Assembly (NCBI GenBank): GCA_964346355.1
Contig: CAYFUH010000004.1
Coordinates: forward strand, 15,425 to 79,424
DNA from: UBA6115 sp964346355
GTDB lineage: Bacteria > Bacillota > Clostridia > Christensenellales > Aristaeellaceae
DNA: 64,000 bases
Reading direction: 5' to 3'
Shown here: positions 8,907-17,822 of the stretch, one piece after another
Position numbering within the stretch: the first letter of the stretch is position 1
Layout: the number at the start of each line of letters is the position of its first letter
Notes under the pieces: generated by a model
The model's input: the letters and a program-made list of their open reading frames with translations, nothing else
The model's database searches: none
What the model was told of the DNA's origin: nothing
Position numbers and translations under genes: made by a program

Positions 8907-10071
8907 ACGGGTCTATTTAAAACCAGTCAAGGAAAAACGGGTCATGAACGGCCACCCCTGGGTCTTCGCCAGCGACATTGACCGCGCGGAACGGGGCGTG
9001 CGTCCCGGCGACATCGTCACCGTGGTGGCTGCGCGCGGCCGTCCCATCGGCATGGCATTGTACAACTCCCACTCCCAGATCACGCTGCGCATGCTCACAG
9101 ACCGGGAGATGGACATTGACGCAGGCTTCATCAAGGAACGGGTGCGCCAGGCCATCAGCCTGCGCCGCCAGCTGGGCATCTTGGGTGCCTGCCGCTTAAT
9201 CAACGCGGAAAGCGACGGCCTGCCCGCGGTGATTGTAGACCAGTACGCGGATGTGCTGAGTGTGCAGATCCTTTCCTTAGGCATGGCCAACTTCCAGCAG
9301 GACATTGTGGATACCCTGGTGGAAGCGCTCAAGCCGCGGGGCATCTGGGAGCGCAATGACGTACCCGTGCGCAGGCTGGAAGGCATGGAGCAGTCTACCG
9401 GCCTGTTATATGGCGAGGTGCCCGAGCAGGTGCAGGTGACAGAAAACGGCCTGACCATTCTGGTGGACGTGAAACGCGGCCAGAAAACCGGCTATTTCCT
9501 CGACCAGCGGGAGAACCGCGCCGCCATCGCGCCCTTTTGCAGGGACGCTAAAGTGCTGGACATCTGCACGCATACGGGCTCCTTCGCGCTGCACGCAGCG
9601 CACTATGGCGCGAAGGATATCACCGCGGTGGATATCTCCGAAACGGCGATTGACTGCGCAAAGGACAACGCCAAGGCGAACGGCTTCACCAATATCGATT
9701 TTGTGACAGCCAACGCGTTTGACTATCTGCGCCAGCAGTCCGATGCGGGCGCGCGCTATGACCTGATCATCTTGGACCCGCCCGCCTTTGCCAAGAACAA
9801 GGCCGCGCTGCACGGTGCCTTCAAGGGCTATAAAGAGATCAACCTGCGGGCGCTGAAAATGCTGGAACCGGGCGGCATCCTGGTCACCTGCTCCTGCTCC
9901 CAGGCCATGCAGCCGCCGCTGTTTTTGGACATGCTGCAGCAGGCAGCCACGGACGCGCGGGTTGGCATCCAGGTGTTGGATTGGCGGGGACCTGCCAAGG
10001 ATCACCCCATGCTGCCCGCCGCGCCGGAGACCAACTACCTAAAATGCGTCTTTTTGCGGGTGGTGAAATAA
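8899..10071 (+). CDS. rlmI: RlmI-type 23S rRNA (cytosine-C5) methyltransferase
   Basis: 390 residues. An N-terminal PUA domain (residues 1-75; HPWVFASDI) is followed by a central domain and a Rossmann SAM-dependent methyltransferase. Seen: VLDICTHTGSFALHAA near 215 (motif I), ILDPPAFAKNK near 290 (the catalytic DPP), and the CSCSQ motif near 333. E. coli RlmI methylates C1962 of 23S rRNA; this is a family-level assignment. It overlaps the MFS gene by 8 bp. Confidence 0.88.
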   Translation: MSKRVYLKPVKEKRVMNGHPWVFASDIDRAERGVRPGDIVTVVAARGRPIGMALYNSHSQITLRMLTDREMDIDAGFIKERVRQAISLRRQLGILGACRLINAESDGLPAVIVDQYADVLSVQILSLGMANFQQDIVDTLVEALKPRGIWERNDVPVRRLEGMEQSTGLLYGEVPEQVQVTENGLTILVDVKRGQKTGYFLDQRENRAAIAPFCRDAKVLDICTHTGSFALHAAHYGAKDITAVDISETAIDCAKDNAKANGFTNIDFVTANAFDYLRQQSDAGARYDLIILDPPAFAKNKAALHGAFKGYKEINLRALKMLEPGGILVTCSCSQAMQPPLFLDMLQQAATDARVGIQVLDWRGPAKDHPMLPAAPETNYLKCVFLRVVK

Positions 10072-10081
10072 GCCCGCTTCC

Positions 10082-10110
10082 TTGCCCCAACAGGGTTTCC
10101 TCTGTATAAT
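10082..10110 (+). promoter_or_regulatory. Promoter of glnS
   Basis: TTGCCC (10082-10087) and a perfect TATAAT (10105-10110) with a 17-bp spacer. Only 31 bp separate the -10 from the start codon, which leaves no room for a T-box leader. Confidence 0.75.
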
Positions 10111-10141
10111 ACGCGTATAGCAAGAAAGGGCGTAGACTGCG

Positions 10142-11842
10142 ATGAGTGAAGCAAACGAAAAAACCAATTTTATCTGGGACGCGATAGACCAGGACTTAAA
10201 GGAAGGCCGTGTGCAGCGCGTGCACACCCGCTTCCCGCCAGAGCCTAACGGCCACCTGCACATTGGCCACTGCAAAGCCCTGGTGGCGGATTTTGCCACC
10301 GCAGAACGCTATGGCGGCTTGTGCAACCTGCGCTTTGACGATACCAACCCCACCAAGGAAGAGACCGAGTATGTGGATGGCATCATGGAGGACATCCGCT
10401 GGCTGGGTTTTGAATGGAACGGCGGCCTCTATTTTGCCAGCGATTACTACCAGCAGTGCTATGACATCGCGGAGGACTTCATCAAACGGGGCTTGGCCTA
10501 TGTGGACGAGTTGACCCAGGAGCAGATCCGGGAATACCGGGGCACCCTCACCCAGCCGGGCAAAAACAGCCCCTTCCGGGACCGCCCCGCTGAAGAGAGC
10601 CTGGACCTGTTCCGCCGCATGCGGGCCGGGGAGTTCCCCGAGGGCAGCTACGTGCTGCGCAGCAAGATTGACATGACCTCCCCCAACATCAACATGCGGG
10701 ATCCGATCATGTACCGCATCCTGTATGAGGAGCACCACCGCACCGGACGTGACTGGTGCATCTATCCCATGTATGATTTCTCTCACCCCCTGGGGGACGC
10801 CATTGAGGGCATCACCCACAGCCTGTGCTCCCTGGAGTTTGAGGACCACCGCCCCCTGTACGACTGGGCGGTGGAGCACGCCGGTTTCCGGGAGCCTCAC
10901 ACGGACAAGCACGGCTACAAGACCTATGGCCCCCGGCAGATTGAGTTTGCCCGGCTGAACCTCACCCGCACCATCATGAGCAAGCGCTACCTGCGCCGCT
11001 TGGTGGAGGAGGGCCATGTCACCGGCTGGGATGATCCCCGGATGCCCACCCTCATCGGCATGCGCCGCCGGGGCTATACCCCCGAAGCCATCCGGGACTT
11101 CATCGACCGGGTGGGCCTGGCCAAGGCCGACAGCGTTGTGGACCTGGGCCTGCTGGAGTTTTGCATCCGCAACGACCTGGGCAGCAAAGCGCCCCGGGTG
11201 ATGGCCGTCCAGAACCCCCTGAAAATTGTCCTTTCAAACTGGGACGCCGGCAAGACCGACTCCCTGGAGATGGTGAACCACCCGGACCACCCCGAGTTTG
11301 GCACCCGCCACATCACCTTGGGCCGGGAAATCTATATCGAGCAGGAGGACTTCATGGAGGATCCCCCCGGGAAGTTCTTCCGCTTAAAGCCCGGCGGCGA
11401 GGTGCGCCTCATGGGCGCATACATCATCAAGTGCGAGGAGGTCATCAAGAAACCCGACGGCAGCATTGACCACCTGGTGTGCTCTGTGGATCTGGACAGC
11501 CGTTCCGGCAGCGAAGGGGCCAAGCGCCGCGTGAAGGGCACCCTCCACTGGGTGGATGCCGCCACCGCCGTCCCCTACGAAGCCCGCTTGTATGAGCCCC
11601 TCTTAGCCGACCCCGAGGACATCGATGACGGCACGGACAAAAAGGACTTTATCTCCAGGCTGAACCCCAACAGCCTGAAGGTGGTGCACGGCTTGATGGA
11701 GCCCAGTTTGAAGGAAGCAGAGGTGGGCGATACCTTCCAGTTCATGCGCACCGGCTACTTCTGCAAGGACCGGGACTCCACAGAAGAGATGCCCGTGTTT
11801 AACCTGGTGGTCAGCTTGAAGGACAGCTACCGCCCCTCATAA
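10142..11842 (+). CDS. glnS: Glutaminyl-tRNA synthetase
   Basis: 566 residues, full length for bacterial GlnRS. It attaches glutamine to tRNA-Gln. Seen: RFPPEPNGHLHIGH with the HIGH motif at residues 40-43, the class I KMSKS equivalent MSKR at 279-282, and the C-terminal beta-barrel anticodon-binding domains. Most Bacillota lack GlnRS and amidate Glu-tRNA-Gln instead, so its presence is notable. Arg codon CGG looks more frequent than in neighbouring genes, a weak hint of horizontal origin. It is followed 27 bp later by gltX, so the two are probably co-transcribed. Confidence 0.97.
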   Translation: MSEANEKTNFIWDAIDQDLKEGRVQRVHTRFPPEPNGHLHIGHCKALVADFATAERYGGLCNLRFDDTNPTKEETEYVDGIMEDIRWLGFEWNGGLYFASDYYQQCYDIAEDFIKRGLAYVDELTQEQIREYRGTLTQPGKNSPFRDRPAEESLDLFRRMRAGEFPEGSYVLRSKIDMTSPNINMRDPIMYRILYEEHHRTGRDWCIYPMYDFSHPLGDAIEGITHSLCSLEFEDHRPLYDWAVEHAGFREPHTDKHGYKTYGPRQIEFARLNLTRTIMSKRYLRRLVEEGHVTGWDDPRMPTLIGMRRRGYTPEAIRDFIDRVGLAKADSVVDLGLLEFCIRNDLGSKAPRVMAVQNPLKIVLSNWDAGKTDSLEMVNHPDHPEFGTRHITLGREIYIEQEDFMEDPPGKFFRLKPGGEVRLMGAYIIKCEEVIKKPDGSIDHLVCSVDLDSRSGSEGAKRRVKGTLHWVDAATAVPYEARLYEPLLADPEDIDDGTDKKDFISRLNPNSLKVVHGLMEPSLKEAEVGDTFQFMRTGYFCKDRDSTEEMPVFNLVVSLKDSYRPS

Positions 11843-11869
11843 TTGATGATTACGGAAAGAAGGACCCTC

Positions 11870-13321
11870 ATGGCTCAAGTACGCACCCGTTTCGCCCCTT
11901 CCCCCACCGGCTTTATGCACCTGGGCGGTTTGCGCACCGCCTTGTACTGCTATTTGTTTACCAGGAAGCATGACGGCAAGTTCATCCTGCGCATCGAGGA
12001 CACCGACCAGGAACGCTTTGTGGAAGGCGCGACGGACGTCATCTATGACACGCTGCGCGGCTGCGGCATTCACTGGGACGAGGGCCCGGACATTGGCGGC
12101 CCGGCCGCGCCCTATATCCAGTCCGAGCGCAAGGACAGTTATCTGCCCTTCGCCAAGCAGTTAATTGACAGCGGCAACGCCTATTACTGCTTTTGCACCA
12201 AGGAGGACCTGGCCAAGCGGCGTGAAGCCGTGGAAAAAGAGGGCGGCACCTGGAAGTACGACAAGCACTGCCTGCACCTGGGAAGTGAAGAAATCCAGAA
12301 GAAACTGGCCTCGGGCATGCCCTATGTGATCCGCCAAAACACGCCGACCACAGGCGACAGCAGCTTTGATGACCTGGTGTACGGCCATATCACAGCGCCC
12401 AACGACACCTTGGATGATATGGTATTAATCAAGGCGGACGGGATGCCTACCTACAATTTTGCCAACGTGGTTGACGACCACACCATGGGCATCACCCACG
12501 TAATCCGCGGGATGGAGTACCTGTCCAGCACGCCCAAATACAACCTGCTGTACAAAGCCCTGGGCTTTCCGATTCCGGAGTATATCCACCTGCCCACCGT
12601 CATGCGCGACAGCAAGCACAAATTGTCCAAACGCGACGGGGATGCCTATTACAGCGACTTCATCAAAAAGGGGTACCTGACCGAAGCCCTGATCAACTAC
12701 CTGGCGCTGGTGGGCTGGAACCCGGGCGATGAGCGGGAGTTCTTCACGATGGAGGAGCTGATTGATGCCTTCTCGGTGGAAGGCATCTCCAAGTCCCCCG
12801 CCATCTTTGACACCAACAAATTAACCTGGTTTAACGCGGAATACATCCGTAGGATGGATCCGGACGACTATTTTGAGATGGCCAATCCCTGGTTTGACCA
12901 GGCGCTTTCAGGCAGCATCCAGGATGTGCGCCGCCTGGCAGAGCTGATGCAAAGCCGGACGGAGGTCTTTTCCGGCATTCCGGAGATGATTGCCTTCTTC
13001 CGCGATCGGCCGGAGATTGACCCGGAGCTGTATATCAACAAGAAGCAAAAATCAAGCGCGGAGAGCACACCGGAGGCGCTGGCCTTGTCTGTCAGTTTGC
13101 TGGAAGGCGTCAGTGACTGGACGGAGGAAAACATCCACGAAGCCCTGCTTTCCGGCATCAAGGAAGCGGGCATGAAAAACGGCACCGTGCTGTGGCCCCT
13201 GCGCATCGCCTTGTCAGGCCAATTGTCCACCCCCGGCGGCGCGATTGAGATCGCCTACCTGCTGGGCCGGGAGGAAACCTTCCGCCGCCTGTTAAGCGCG
13301 ATGGACCAATTGACAGCGTAA
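11870..13321 (+). CDS. gltX: Glutamyl-tRNA synthetase
   Basis: 483 residues. It charges tRNA-Glu with glutamate. The HIGH-equivalent HLGG is at residues 17-20, KLSKR at 251-255, and an all-helical anticodon-binding domain occupies the last 150 residues. In-frame TTG and ATG codons lie upstream (11843, 11846). The ATG at 11870 has AGAAGGA at good spacing and gives the standard N-terminus. With GlnRS next door, this enzyme may be of the discriminating type. That is inference: no discriminating residue was checked. Confidence 0.96.
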   Translation: MAQVRTRFAPSPTGFMHLGGLRTALYCYLFTRKHDGKFILRIEDTDQERFVEGATDVIYDTLRGCGIHWDEGPDIGGPAAPYIQSERKDSYLPFAKQLIDSGNAYYCFCTKEDLAKRREAVEKEGGTWKYDKHCLHLGSEEIQKKLASGMPYVIRQNTPTTGDSSFDDLVYGHITAPNDTLDDMVLIKADGMPTYNFANVVDDHTMGITHVIRGMEYLSSTPKYNLLYKALGFPIPEYIHLPTVMRDSKHKLSKRDGDAYYSDFIKKGYLTEALINYLALVGWNPGDEREFFTMEELIDAFSVEGISKSPAIFDTNKLTWFNAEYIRRMDPDDYFEMANPWFDQALSGSIQDVRRLAELMQSRTEVFSGIPEMIAFFRDRPEIDPELYINKKQKSSAESTPEALALSVSLLEGVSDWTEENIHEALLSGIKEAGMKNGTVLWPLRIALSGQLSTPGGAIEIAYLLGREETFRRLLSAMDQLTA

Positions 13322-13376
13322 AGGTAAAGTACAGGTAAAAATCTGCCAAAAAACAGCCAGAAGCCCCGGAAATTAC

Positions 13377-13405
13377 TTGAACCGCGCGCCCAAGCCATGT
13401 ATACT
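13377..13405 (+). promoter_or_regulatory. Promoter of HPr-like gene
   Basis: TTGAAC (13377-13382) and TATACT (13400-13405) with a 17-bp spacer, 30 bp before the ATG. Confidence 0.75.
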
Positions 13406-13435
13406 GTGGTAAGAATTAAATGGAGGTACCAATAG

Positions 13436-13672
13436 ATGAAATCAGTCCCGATCAAATTAAGTTTCGCTGAGGAAGTAAAAACCTTCGTCAACGTCGCCAA
13501 CCGCTATGACTATGACATGGACCTGCGCGCCGGCCGCCATGTGGTGGACGCCAAGTCCATCCTGGGCATCTTCTCCCTGGATTTGAGCAAGCCCATCACC
13601 CTGGAAATCTATTCTGATGATTGTGATGACCTGCTTGAAGACCTCAAAGCCTTTGTGGTGTGGACTGAATAG
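13436..13672 (+). CDS. HPr-like protein lacking the phosphorylated histidine
   Basis: 78 residues with the HPr fold length. The stretch DAKSILGIFSLDLSKPITLEI aligns gap-free with NLKSIMGVMSL of HPr, so Ser41 matches the regulatory Ser46. The catalytic His15-Ala-Arg17 site aligns with Phe10-Ala-Glu12, so there is no phosphocarrier histidine. It starts after GGAGGT, has its own promoter and a strong terminator, and is not near any PTS gene. B. subtilis Crh also lacks His15 but keeps Ser46. Inference: a regulatory or structural HPr relative rather than a PTS carrier. Confidence 0.85.
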   Translation: MKSVPIKLSFAEEVKTFVNVANRYDYDMDLRAGRHVVDAKSILGIFSLDLSKPITLEIYSDDCDDLLEDLKAFVVWTE

Positions 13673-13681
13673 ACACTGATC

Positions 13682-13708
13682 AAGGCCGGGATATCCCTGG
13701 CCTTTTTT
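13682..13708 (+). terminator. Terminator of HPr-like gene
   Basis: AAGGCC-GGGA and TCCC-GGCC pair with one bulge and are followed by six T, 10 bp after the stop. Confidence 0.8.
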
Positions 13709-13731
13709 GTGAAATGGTATGAAAGGATGCC

Positions 13732-14295
13732 ATGATTCAAATCTCGAAGGAACATATTCTCATCAGAAGCGCCGTGCTTGCTGACGCGCCCTTGCTGAAC
13801 GCATGGTGGAATCACGGCGCCGTCATGGCCCATGCCGGCTTTCCCAAGGGCCTGGGTCAAAGCATGGAAGAAACCCGGCGGCAGATTGCCGCCCATGAAG
13901 GCAAATTAAGCCAGCTGTGCATGATTCTCATTGATGGAAAGCCTGTTGGGGAAGCCAGCTTCCGCATCGGGCAGAATGAAGCCGAGACCGGCTTTAAAAT
14001 TTGCGACAGCAGCTACCAGAACCGGGGCTATGGCAAACAGATCATCTGGATGGTGTTTGAGTATCTGTTTTTAGATGAAGCCCTGGGCAGCAAAATGCCC
14101 ATCCACCGCATTTTTTGGGATACCAACCTGAACAACACCCGGGCCCAGCATGTTTACGAAGCCCTGGGCGCCACCAGATTGCAGGTTGTGAAGGACGCCT
14201 TTACTGACCAGCTGGGGGCATCCCAAAGCGCAGTAGAATACCAGCTGACCCGGGAAGACTTCCTGAAGCTTCAAGCGCAAAGGCAGACAGTTTAA
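13732..14295 (+). CDS. GNAT-family N-acetyltransferase
   Basis: 187 residues. The acetyl-CoA-binding region is visible as NRGYGKQIIW near residues 97-106 (R/QxxGxG/A type), followed by NLNNTRAQHVYEALGA, typical of RimJ/RimL-like GNATs. The start follows GAAAGGA. It leads a co-directional group with the GH130 and dipeptidase genes (33 bp to the next). The acceptor substrate is unknown; context might suggest an amino-sugar or peptide, but that is speculation. Confidence 0.85.
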   Translation: MIQISKEHILIRSAVLADAPLLNAWWNHGAVMAHAGFPKGLGQSMEETRRQIAAHEGKLSQLCMILIDGKPVGEASFRIGQNEAETGFKICDSSYQNRGYGKQIIWMVFEYLFLDEALGSKMPIHRIFWDTNLNNTRAQHVYEALGATRLQVVKDAFTDQLGASQSAVEYQLTREDFLKLQAQRQTV

Positions 14296-14327
14296 CAACG
14301 ACAGATATTTATAAAAAGGAGACCACC

Positions 14328-15305
14328 ATGGCAAAAATCATCGGAAAACCCCTGCCCAACATCCCCTGGGAGGACAAGCCCGCAGATTGCAAGACGCCGG
14401 TCTGGCGCTACAGCGGCAACCCCATCATCAAAAAGGATGCCATCCCCTCGTCCAACAGCATCTTCAACTCCGCAGCCGTTGCCTACAACGGCAAATTCGC
14501 CGGCGTCTTCCGCTGCGACAACAAAGCGGTGGAGATGAACATCCACGCCGGGTTCAGCGATGACGGCATCAACTGGAACATCGACCATGAGCCCATCCAG
14601 TTCCAGGGCGACCCTTATATTACCAAGCTGCAGTACCGCTATGACGCCCGTGTGTGCGAGGTGGAGGGCAAGTACTACGTGGTGTGGTGCAATGGATACC
14701 ACGGCCCCACCATTGGCCTGGGGTATACGGAGGACTTTAAAACCTTTCACCAGCTGGAAAACTGCTTTTTGCCCTATAACAGAAACGGCGTGCTCTTCCC
14801 CCGGAAGGTGGGCGGCCATTACCTGATGCTGAGCCGGCCGTCTGACACCGGGCACACCTCCTTTGGTGACATCTTCATCAGCCAAAGCAAGGACCTGGAA
14901 TACTGGGGACGTCACCGCCATGTGTTTGGCACCGCCGGCGGCTGGCAATCCACCAAGGTGGGCGCGGGCCCGACCCCGATTGAGACGGATGAAGGCTGGC
15001 TGATGATTTACCATGGCGTCATCACCACCTGCAACGGCTATGTCTACCGCTTTGGCGCGGCGCTGCTGGATTTGGATGAGCCATGGAAGGTCATCACCCG
15101 CGGCGACTGGTACCTGCTGGGGCCGGAGACCTTGTACGAGTTAGCCGGCGACGTGCCGGGCGTCACCTTCCCCTGCGCTGCGCTGACGGACGCGGATACC
15201 GGCCGCATCGCCATTTACTATGGCTGCGCGGATACGGTGACCGGCCTTTGCTTTACCACAGTTGATGAGGTGCTTGATTACATCAAGGCCCACCCCATGA
15301 AATAA
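14328..15305 (+). CDS. Glycoside hydrolase family 130 beta-mannoside phosphorylase-like protein
   Basis: 325 residues, a single five-bladed propeller. Seen: NPIIKKDAIPSSNSIFNSAA at the N-terminus (typical GH130 start, with the ADP/DDP region replaced), YDARVCEVEGKYYVVWCNGY near 105, NGVLFPRK near 155, and a GAGPTPIETDEGWLMIYHG block near 215. GH130 enzymes phosphorolyse beta-mannosides to mannose 1-phosphate. The subfamily, and so whether this one acts on mannosyl-glucose, mannooligosaccharides or 1,2-mannobiose, cannot be settled by eye. ManA (50098-51063) could handle mannose phosphates. The next ATG directly abuts its TAA. Confidence 0.9.
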   Translation: MAKIIGKPLPNIPWEDKPADCKTPVWRYSGNPIIKKDAIPSSNSIFNSAAVAYNGKFAGVFRCDNKAVEMNIHAGFSDDGINWNIDHEPIQFQGDPYITKLQYRYDARVCEVEGKYYVVWCNGYHGPTIGLGYTEDFKTFHQLENCFLPYNRNGVLFPRKVGGHYLMLSRPSDTGHTSFGDIFISQSKDLEYWGRHRHVFGTAGGWQSTKVGAGPTPIETDEGWLMIYHGVITTCNGYVYRFGAALLDLDEPWKVITRGDWYLLGPETLYELAGDVPGVTFPCAALTDADTGRIAIYYGCADTVTGLCFTTVDEVLDYIKAHPMK

Positions 15306-16208
15306 ATGATCTTAATCGACGCGCACGCGGACACCCTGCACCGCATGGCGACGGAGGCCGGCAGGGCTTATGACCTGAGCCTTGAGCGCCTGCAACAGGG
15401 CGGGGTGTCCCTGCAGGTGCTGGCCATGTATGTGGGCAGCGATCCTGACCCTGCTGTTGTCGCCGATTTATTTCACAGGATGTGGCAGGCGGCAGACCAG
15501 TTGAAGCAGGCGGGCTGGGTGCAAGCCCAGGACCCCATGGAGGCTGGCACCGACCAGCCCCGCTTCCTGCTGTCGGTGGAGGGCTGTGAAATTTTTGAGC
15601 CAGGCCTCCACGTCATTGACGACTACCGCAAACGGGGCGTGCGCATGGCCGCCCTCACCTGGAACTATGTGAACAAGCTGGGCACCCCCGCCTGCCATAA
15701 CCAAACAGACGGCCTGACAGACTACGGCTTAAAAGCCGCCAGACACATGCAGCATCTGGGCATGGCGGTGGACGTCTCCCACCTGAACATCCCGGGTTTT
15801 TACGACCTGCTGAACAAGACCGACGCGCCGCCCTTAGCCAGCCATTCCTGCTGCCGGGCCTTGTGCGACCACACCCGGAACCTGACGGATCAGCAATTGA
15901 AGGACCTGTTTTCAGCCGGCGGCTATGTGGGCGTCAACTTCTATCCGCAATTTTTAATTGAAGGCGGCAAAAACTGCACCATCAATACCCTGATTAACCA
16001 CATTGACCACATGCACCAATTGGGCGGCGCGGGCAAGGTGGGTTTTGGCAGTGATTTTGACGGCATTTCAGAAAAGCCGGAAGGCCTTGATAATCCCGCT
16101 GACTTCCCCCAACTGATTGACGGCTTACGGCGGCGCGGGTACACCCAGGCGGATGTGGAAGCCATCGCCGGGCTTAACTTCCTGGCGTATTACGAGCGGA
16201 TATCATAA
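15306..16208 (+). CDS. Membrane dipeptidase-type (renal dipeptidase, M19) metallopeptidase
   Basis: 300 residues. Metal ligands are visible: DAHADT at residues 5-10 (HxD), the bridging Glu in LLSVEGCE near 97, the His of DVSHLN near 158, and ASHSCCRALCDHTRN near 180. GSDFDG near 240 completes the family pattern. M19 enzymes cleave dipeptides, including D-residue-containing ones. There is no signal peptide, so it is probably cytoplasmic. It starts one base after the GH130 stop, hence is tightly coupled. A role in recycling dipeptides is possible. Confidence 0.92.
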   Translation: MILIDAHADTLHRMATEAGRAYDLSLERLQQGGVSLQVLAMYVGSDPDPAVVADLFHRMWQAADQLKQAGWVQAQDPMEAGTDQPRFLLSVEGCEIFEPGLHVIDDYRKRGVRMAALTWNYVNKLGTPACHNQTDGLTDYGLKAARHMQHLGMAVDVSHLNIPGFYDLLNKTDAPPLASHSCCRALCDHTRNLTDQQLKDLFSAGGYVGVNFYPQFLIEGGKNCTINTLINHIDHMHQLGGAGKVGFGSDFDGISEKPEGLDNPADFPQLIDGLRRRGYTQADVEAIAGLNFLAYYERIS

Positions 16209-16220
16209 AATCATTCCATT

Positions 16221-16254
16221 AAAAAGGCGGCATTGATTCCAGGGCCGCTTTTTT
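16221..16254. terminator. Bidirectional terminator
   Basis: AAAAAGGCGGC (16221-16231) pairs with GCCGCTTTTTT (16244-16254), an 11-bp stem with one G-U pair, between the convergent dipeptidase and mutY genes. Confidence 0.85.
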
Positions 16255-16269
16255 GTATTTCTCTGCCGT

Positions 16270-17325
16270 TTATTCTGGCGACAGCAACGCGCGCGCGTGG
16301 GCCAGCGCGGCATTCATCGCGACGGGAATGGGCAGGGCGTCCAGTTGCGCAAGATCTGCCCAGATGCCGTGTTCAACAGGTTCACAGGCAGAGGTATGGG
16401 CCAGGTAGATTGTCATGTTCCACACCTGATGGGTGAAGATGTGGCGCGCGCTGCCCACAACCTGGATATCAAGGATGTCCTTTGCGTATTTCTTCGCGGC
16501 TTTCCGGGCCGCTTCCAGGCTGTCCTCCCCCTCGTTGAGCGCGAAAAGATACAAGCCCCCGAGCAAGGCTTTCTCCCGCCGCAACAGCAGCACCTTGCTG
16601 CCACACAGCAAAATCACCACGCTGACCGGCATCTGTTTGGGCGGCTTTTTGGCTTTCATGACGGGCAGGGCCGCAGGATCGGCGGATTGGTACGCTTCAC
16701 ATTCCGTCTGCAAGGGGCATCTGGCGCAGTCGGGTGTGCCGGGCAGGCAGATGGTCGCACCCAGGTCCATGAGCGCCTGGTTCATATCCCCTGCGCGGGC
16801 TTGCGGCATCAGCGACAAGCCCAGGGCATATAAATCCTTCTTAGCCTTGGCGGTACCGGTGTCCTGCTCATACAAAAACAGGCGGCTGATGACGCGGTAC
16901 AGGTTGCCGTCCATGGCGGGGATGGGCTCATCATAGGCGATGGAAGCGATCGCAGCCGCGGCGTAAGGCCCCACTCCAGGCAGCGCTTGCAACTCCCTGG
17001 CGGTTTGGGGAAACACGCCGCCAAACTCCTGCACGACGATGGTTGCGGTTTTGTGTAAATTGCGTGCCCTGGTATAGTAGCCCAAGCCTTCCCAGGCCTT
17101 GAGCACCTGCTCAACCGGTGCGTTTGCCAGCGCATGCACCCCCGGAAACAGCTTCAAAAAGCGCTCATAATACGGCCCCACCGTTTCCGTGCGCGTCTGC
17201 TGCAGCATGATCTCGCTCAGCCAGATGCGGTAGGGATCCTTGGTGCCGCGGAAAGGAAAGACGCGCTGGTGCGCGTCATACCAGGCCAGCAGTTTGCGGG
17301 TGATGACCCTGGGTTTATCGCTCAC
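16270..17325 (-). CDS. mutY: A/G-specific adenine DNA glycosylase
   Basis: 351 residues. It removes adenine mispaired with 8-oxoguanine. Seen: SEIMLQQTRTETV near 38 with the catalytic Glu, the helix-hairpin-helix LPGVGPYAAAAI near 115 with the catalytic Asp in PAMDGN shortly after, the iron-sulfur loop C-x6-C-x2-C-x5-C around 190-207 (CLPGTPDCARCPLQTEC), and a NUDIX-like C-terminal domain for 8-oxoG recognition. The 5' end overlaps the DUF3783 gene by 11 bp. Confidence 0.95.
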   Translation of the reverse strand: MSDKPRVITRKLLAWYDAHQRVFPFRGTKDPYRIWLSEIMLQQTRTETVGPYYERFLKLFPGVHALANAPVEQVLKAWEGLGYYTRARNLHKTATIVVQEFGGVFPQTARELQALPGVGPYAAAAIASIAYDEPIPAMDGNLYRVISRLFLYEQDTGTAKAKKDLYALGLSLMPQARAGDMNQALMDLGATICLPGTPDCARCPLQTECEAYQSADPAALPVMKAKKPPKQMPVSVVILLCGSKVLLLRREKALLGGLYLFALNEGEDSLEAARKAAKKYAKDILDIQVVGSARHIFTHQVWNMTIYLAHTSACEPVEHGIWADLAQLDALPIPVAMNAALAHARALLSPE

Positions 17326-17719
17326 TTTTGGCCTTTTTTGTCATTTGATGCAGCGTCTTGAAATGCTCATACTCATCCAGCAGCTCCGCCTGCAGCGCCA
17401 TGGAGTTCCACTGGCTGTTCTTTTCTGTCAGCATGGCTTTAAGCGGTACCGGCGGCATGCCCCGCTCCCGGAAACCGTCCAGAAATTTGGGAAGCAAGCC
17501 TTTTTCAAAAAAGGCCATCAGCATCATCTCCCCCTCAAAACCGTCGCCGTGATAGGCCTCTGTCGTGGGTTCCGCCAGGCCGCACAGGGCACCAATCGTT
17601 TGCAAATACGCCTCCCTGGGCACCAGGAAGGCCTGTATATTGAGGCTTTCCGCCAGCGCGCGCACCTGGTTTGCGCGCTCGCCTTCCATGTTGTAACAAA
17701 GAACCATCGCTTGATTCAT
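17315..17719 (-). CDS. DUF3783 domain protein
   Basis: 134 residues, no membrane segment. The region from about residue 60, FEGEMMLMAFFEKGLLPKFL, then PPVPLKAMLTEKNSQWNS, matches my memory of the DUF3783 family. The start is preceded by AAAGGAAC. No function is known for the family. It is translationally coupled to mutY through an 11-bp overlap, hinting at a link to DNA repair or merely co-expression. Confidence 0.75.
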   Translation of the reverse strand: MNQAMVLCYNMEGERANQVRALAESLNIQAFLVPREAYLQTIGALCGLAEPTTEAYHGDGFEGEMMLMAFFEKGLLPKFLDGFRERGMPPVPLKAMLTEKNSQWNSMALQAELLDEYEHFKTLHQMTKKAKSER

Positions 17720-17781
17720 GGGTTTGTTCCTTTCAGGTTTGTAGCCTACCTATCATACCACATATTCAGCGCTTGGATTGG

Positions 17782-17811
17782 TTGACATTTTCTGCATTCT
17801 GTGTTTATAAT
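17782..17811 (+). promoter_or_regulatory. Strong promoter of tRNA-Trp
   Basis: Perfect TTGACA (17782-17787) and perfect TATAAT (17806-17811) with an 18-bp spacer. The mature tRNA starts 12 bp downstream. Confidence 0.88.
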
Positions 17812-17822
17812 GTCAAAGCCAA

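Noticed and set aside
10072..10141. T-box riboswitch before glnS
   Set aside because: Only 31 bp between the -10 and the start codon, with no room for a T-box.
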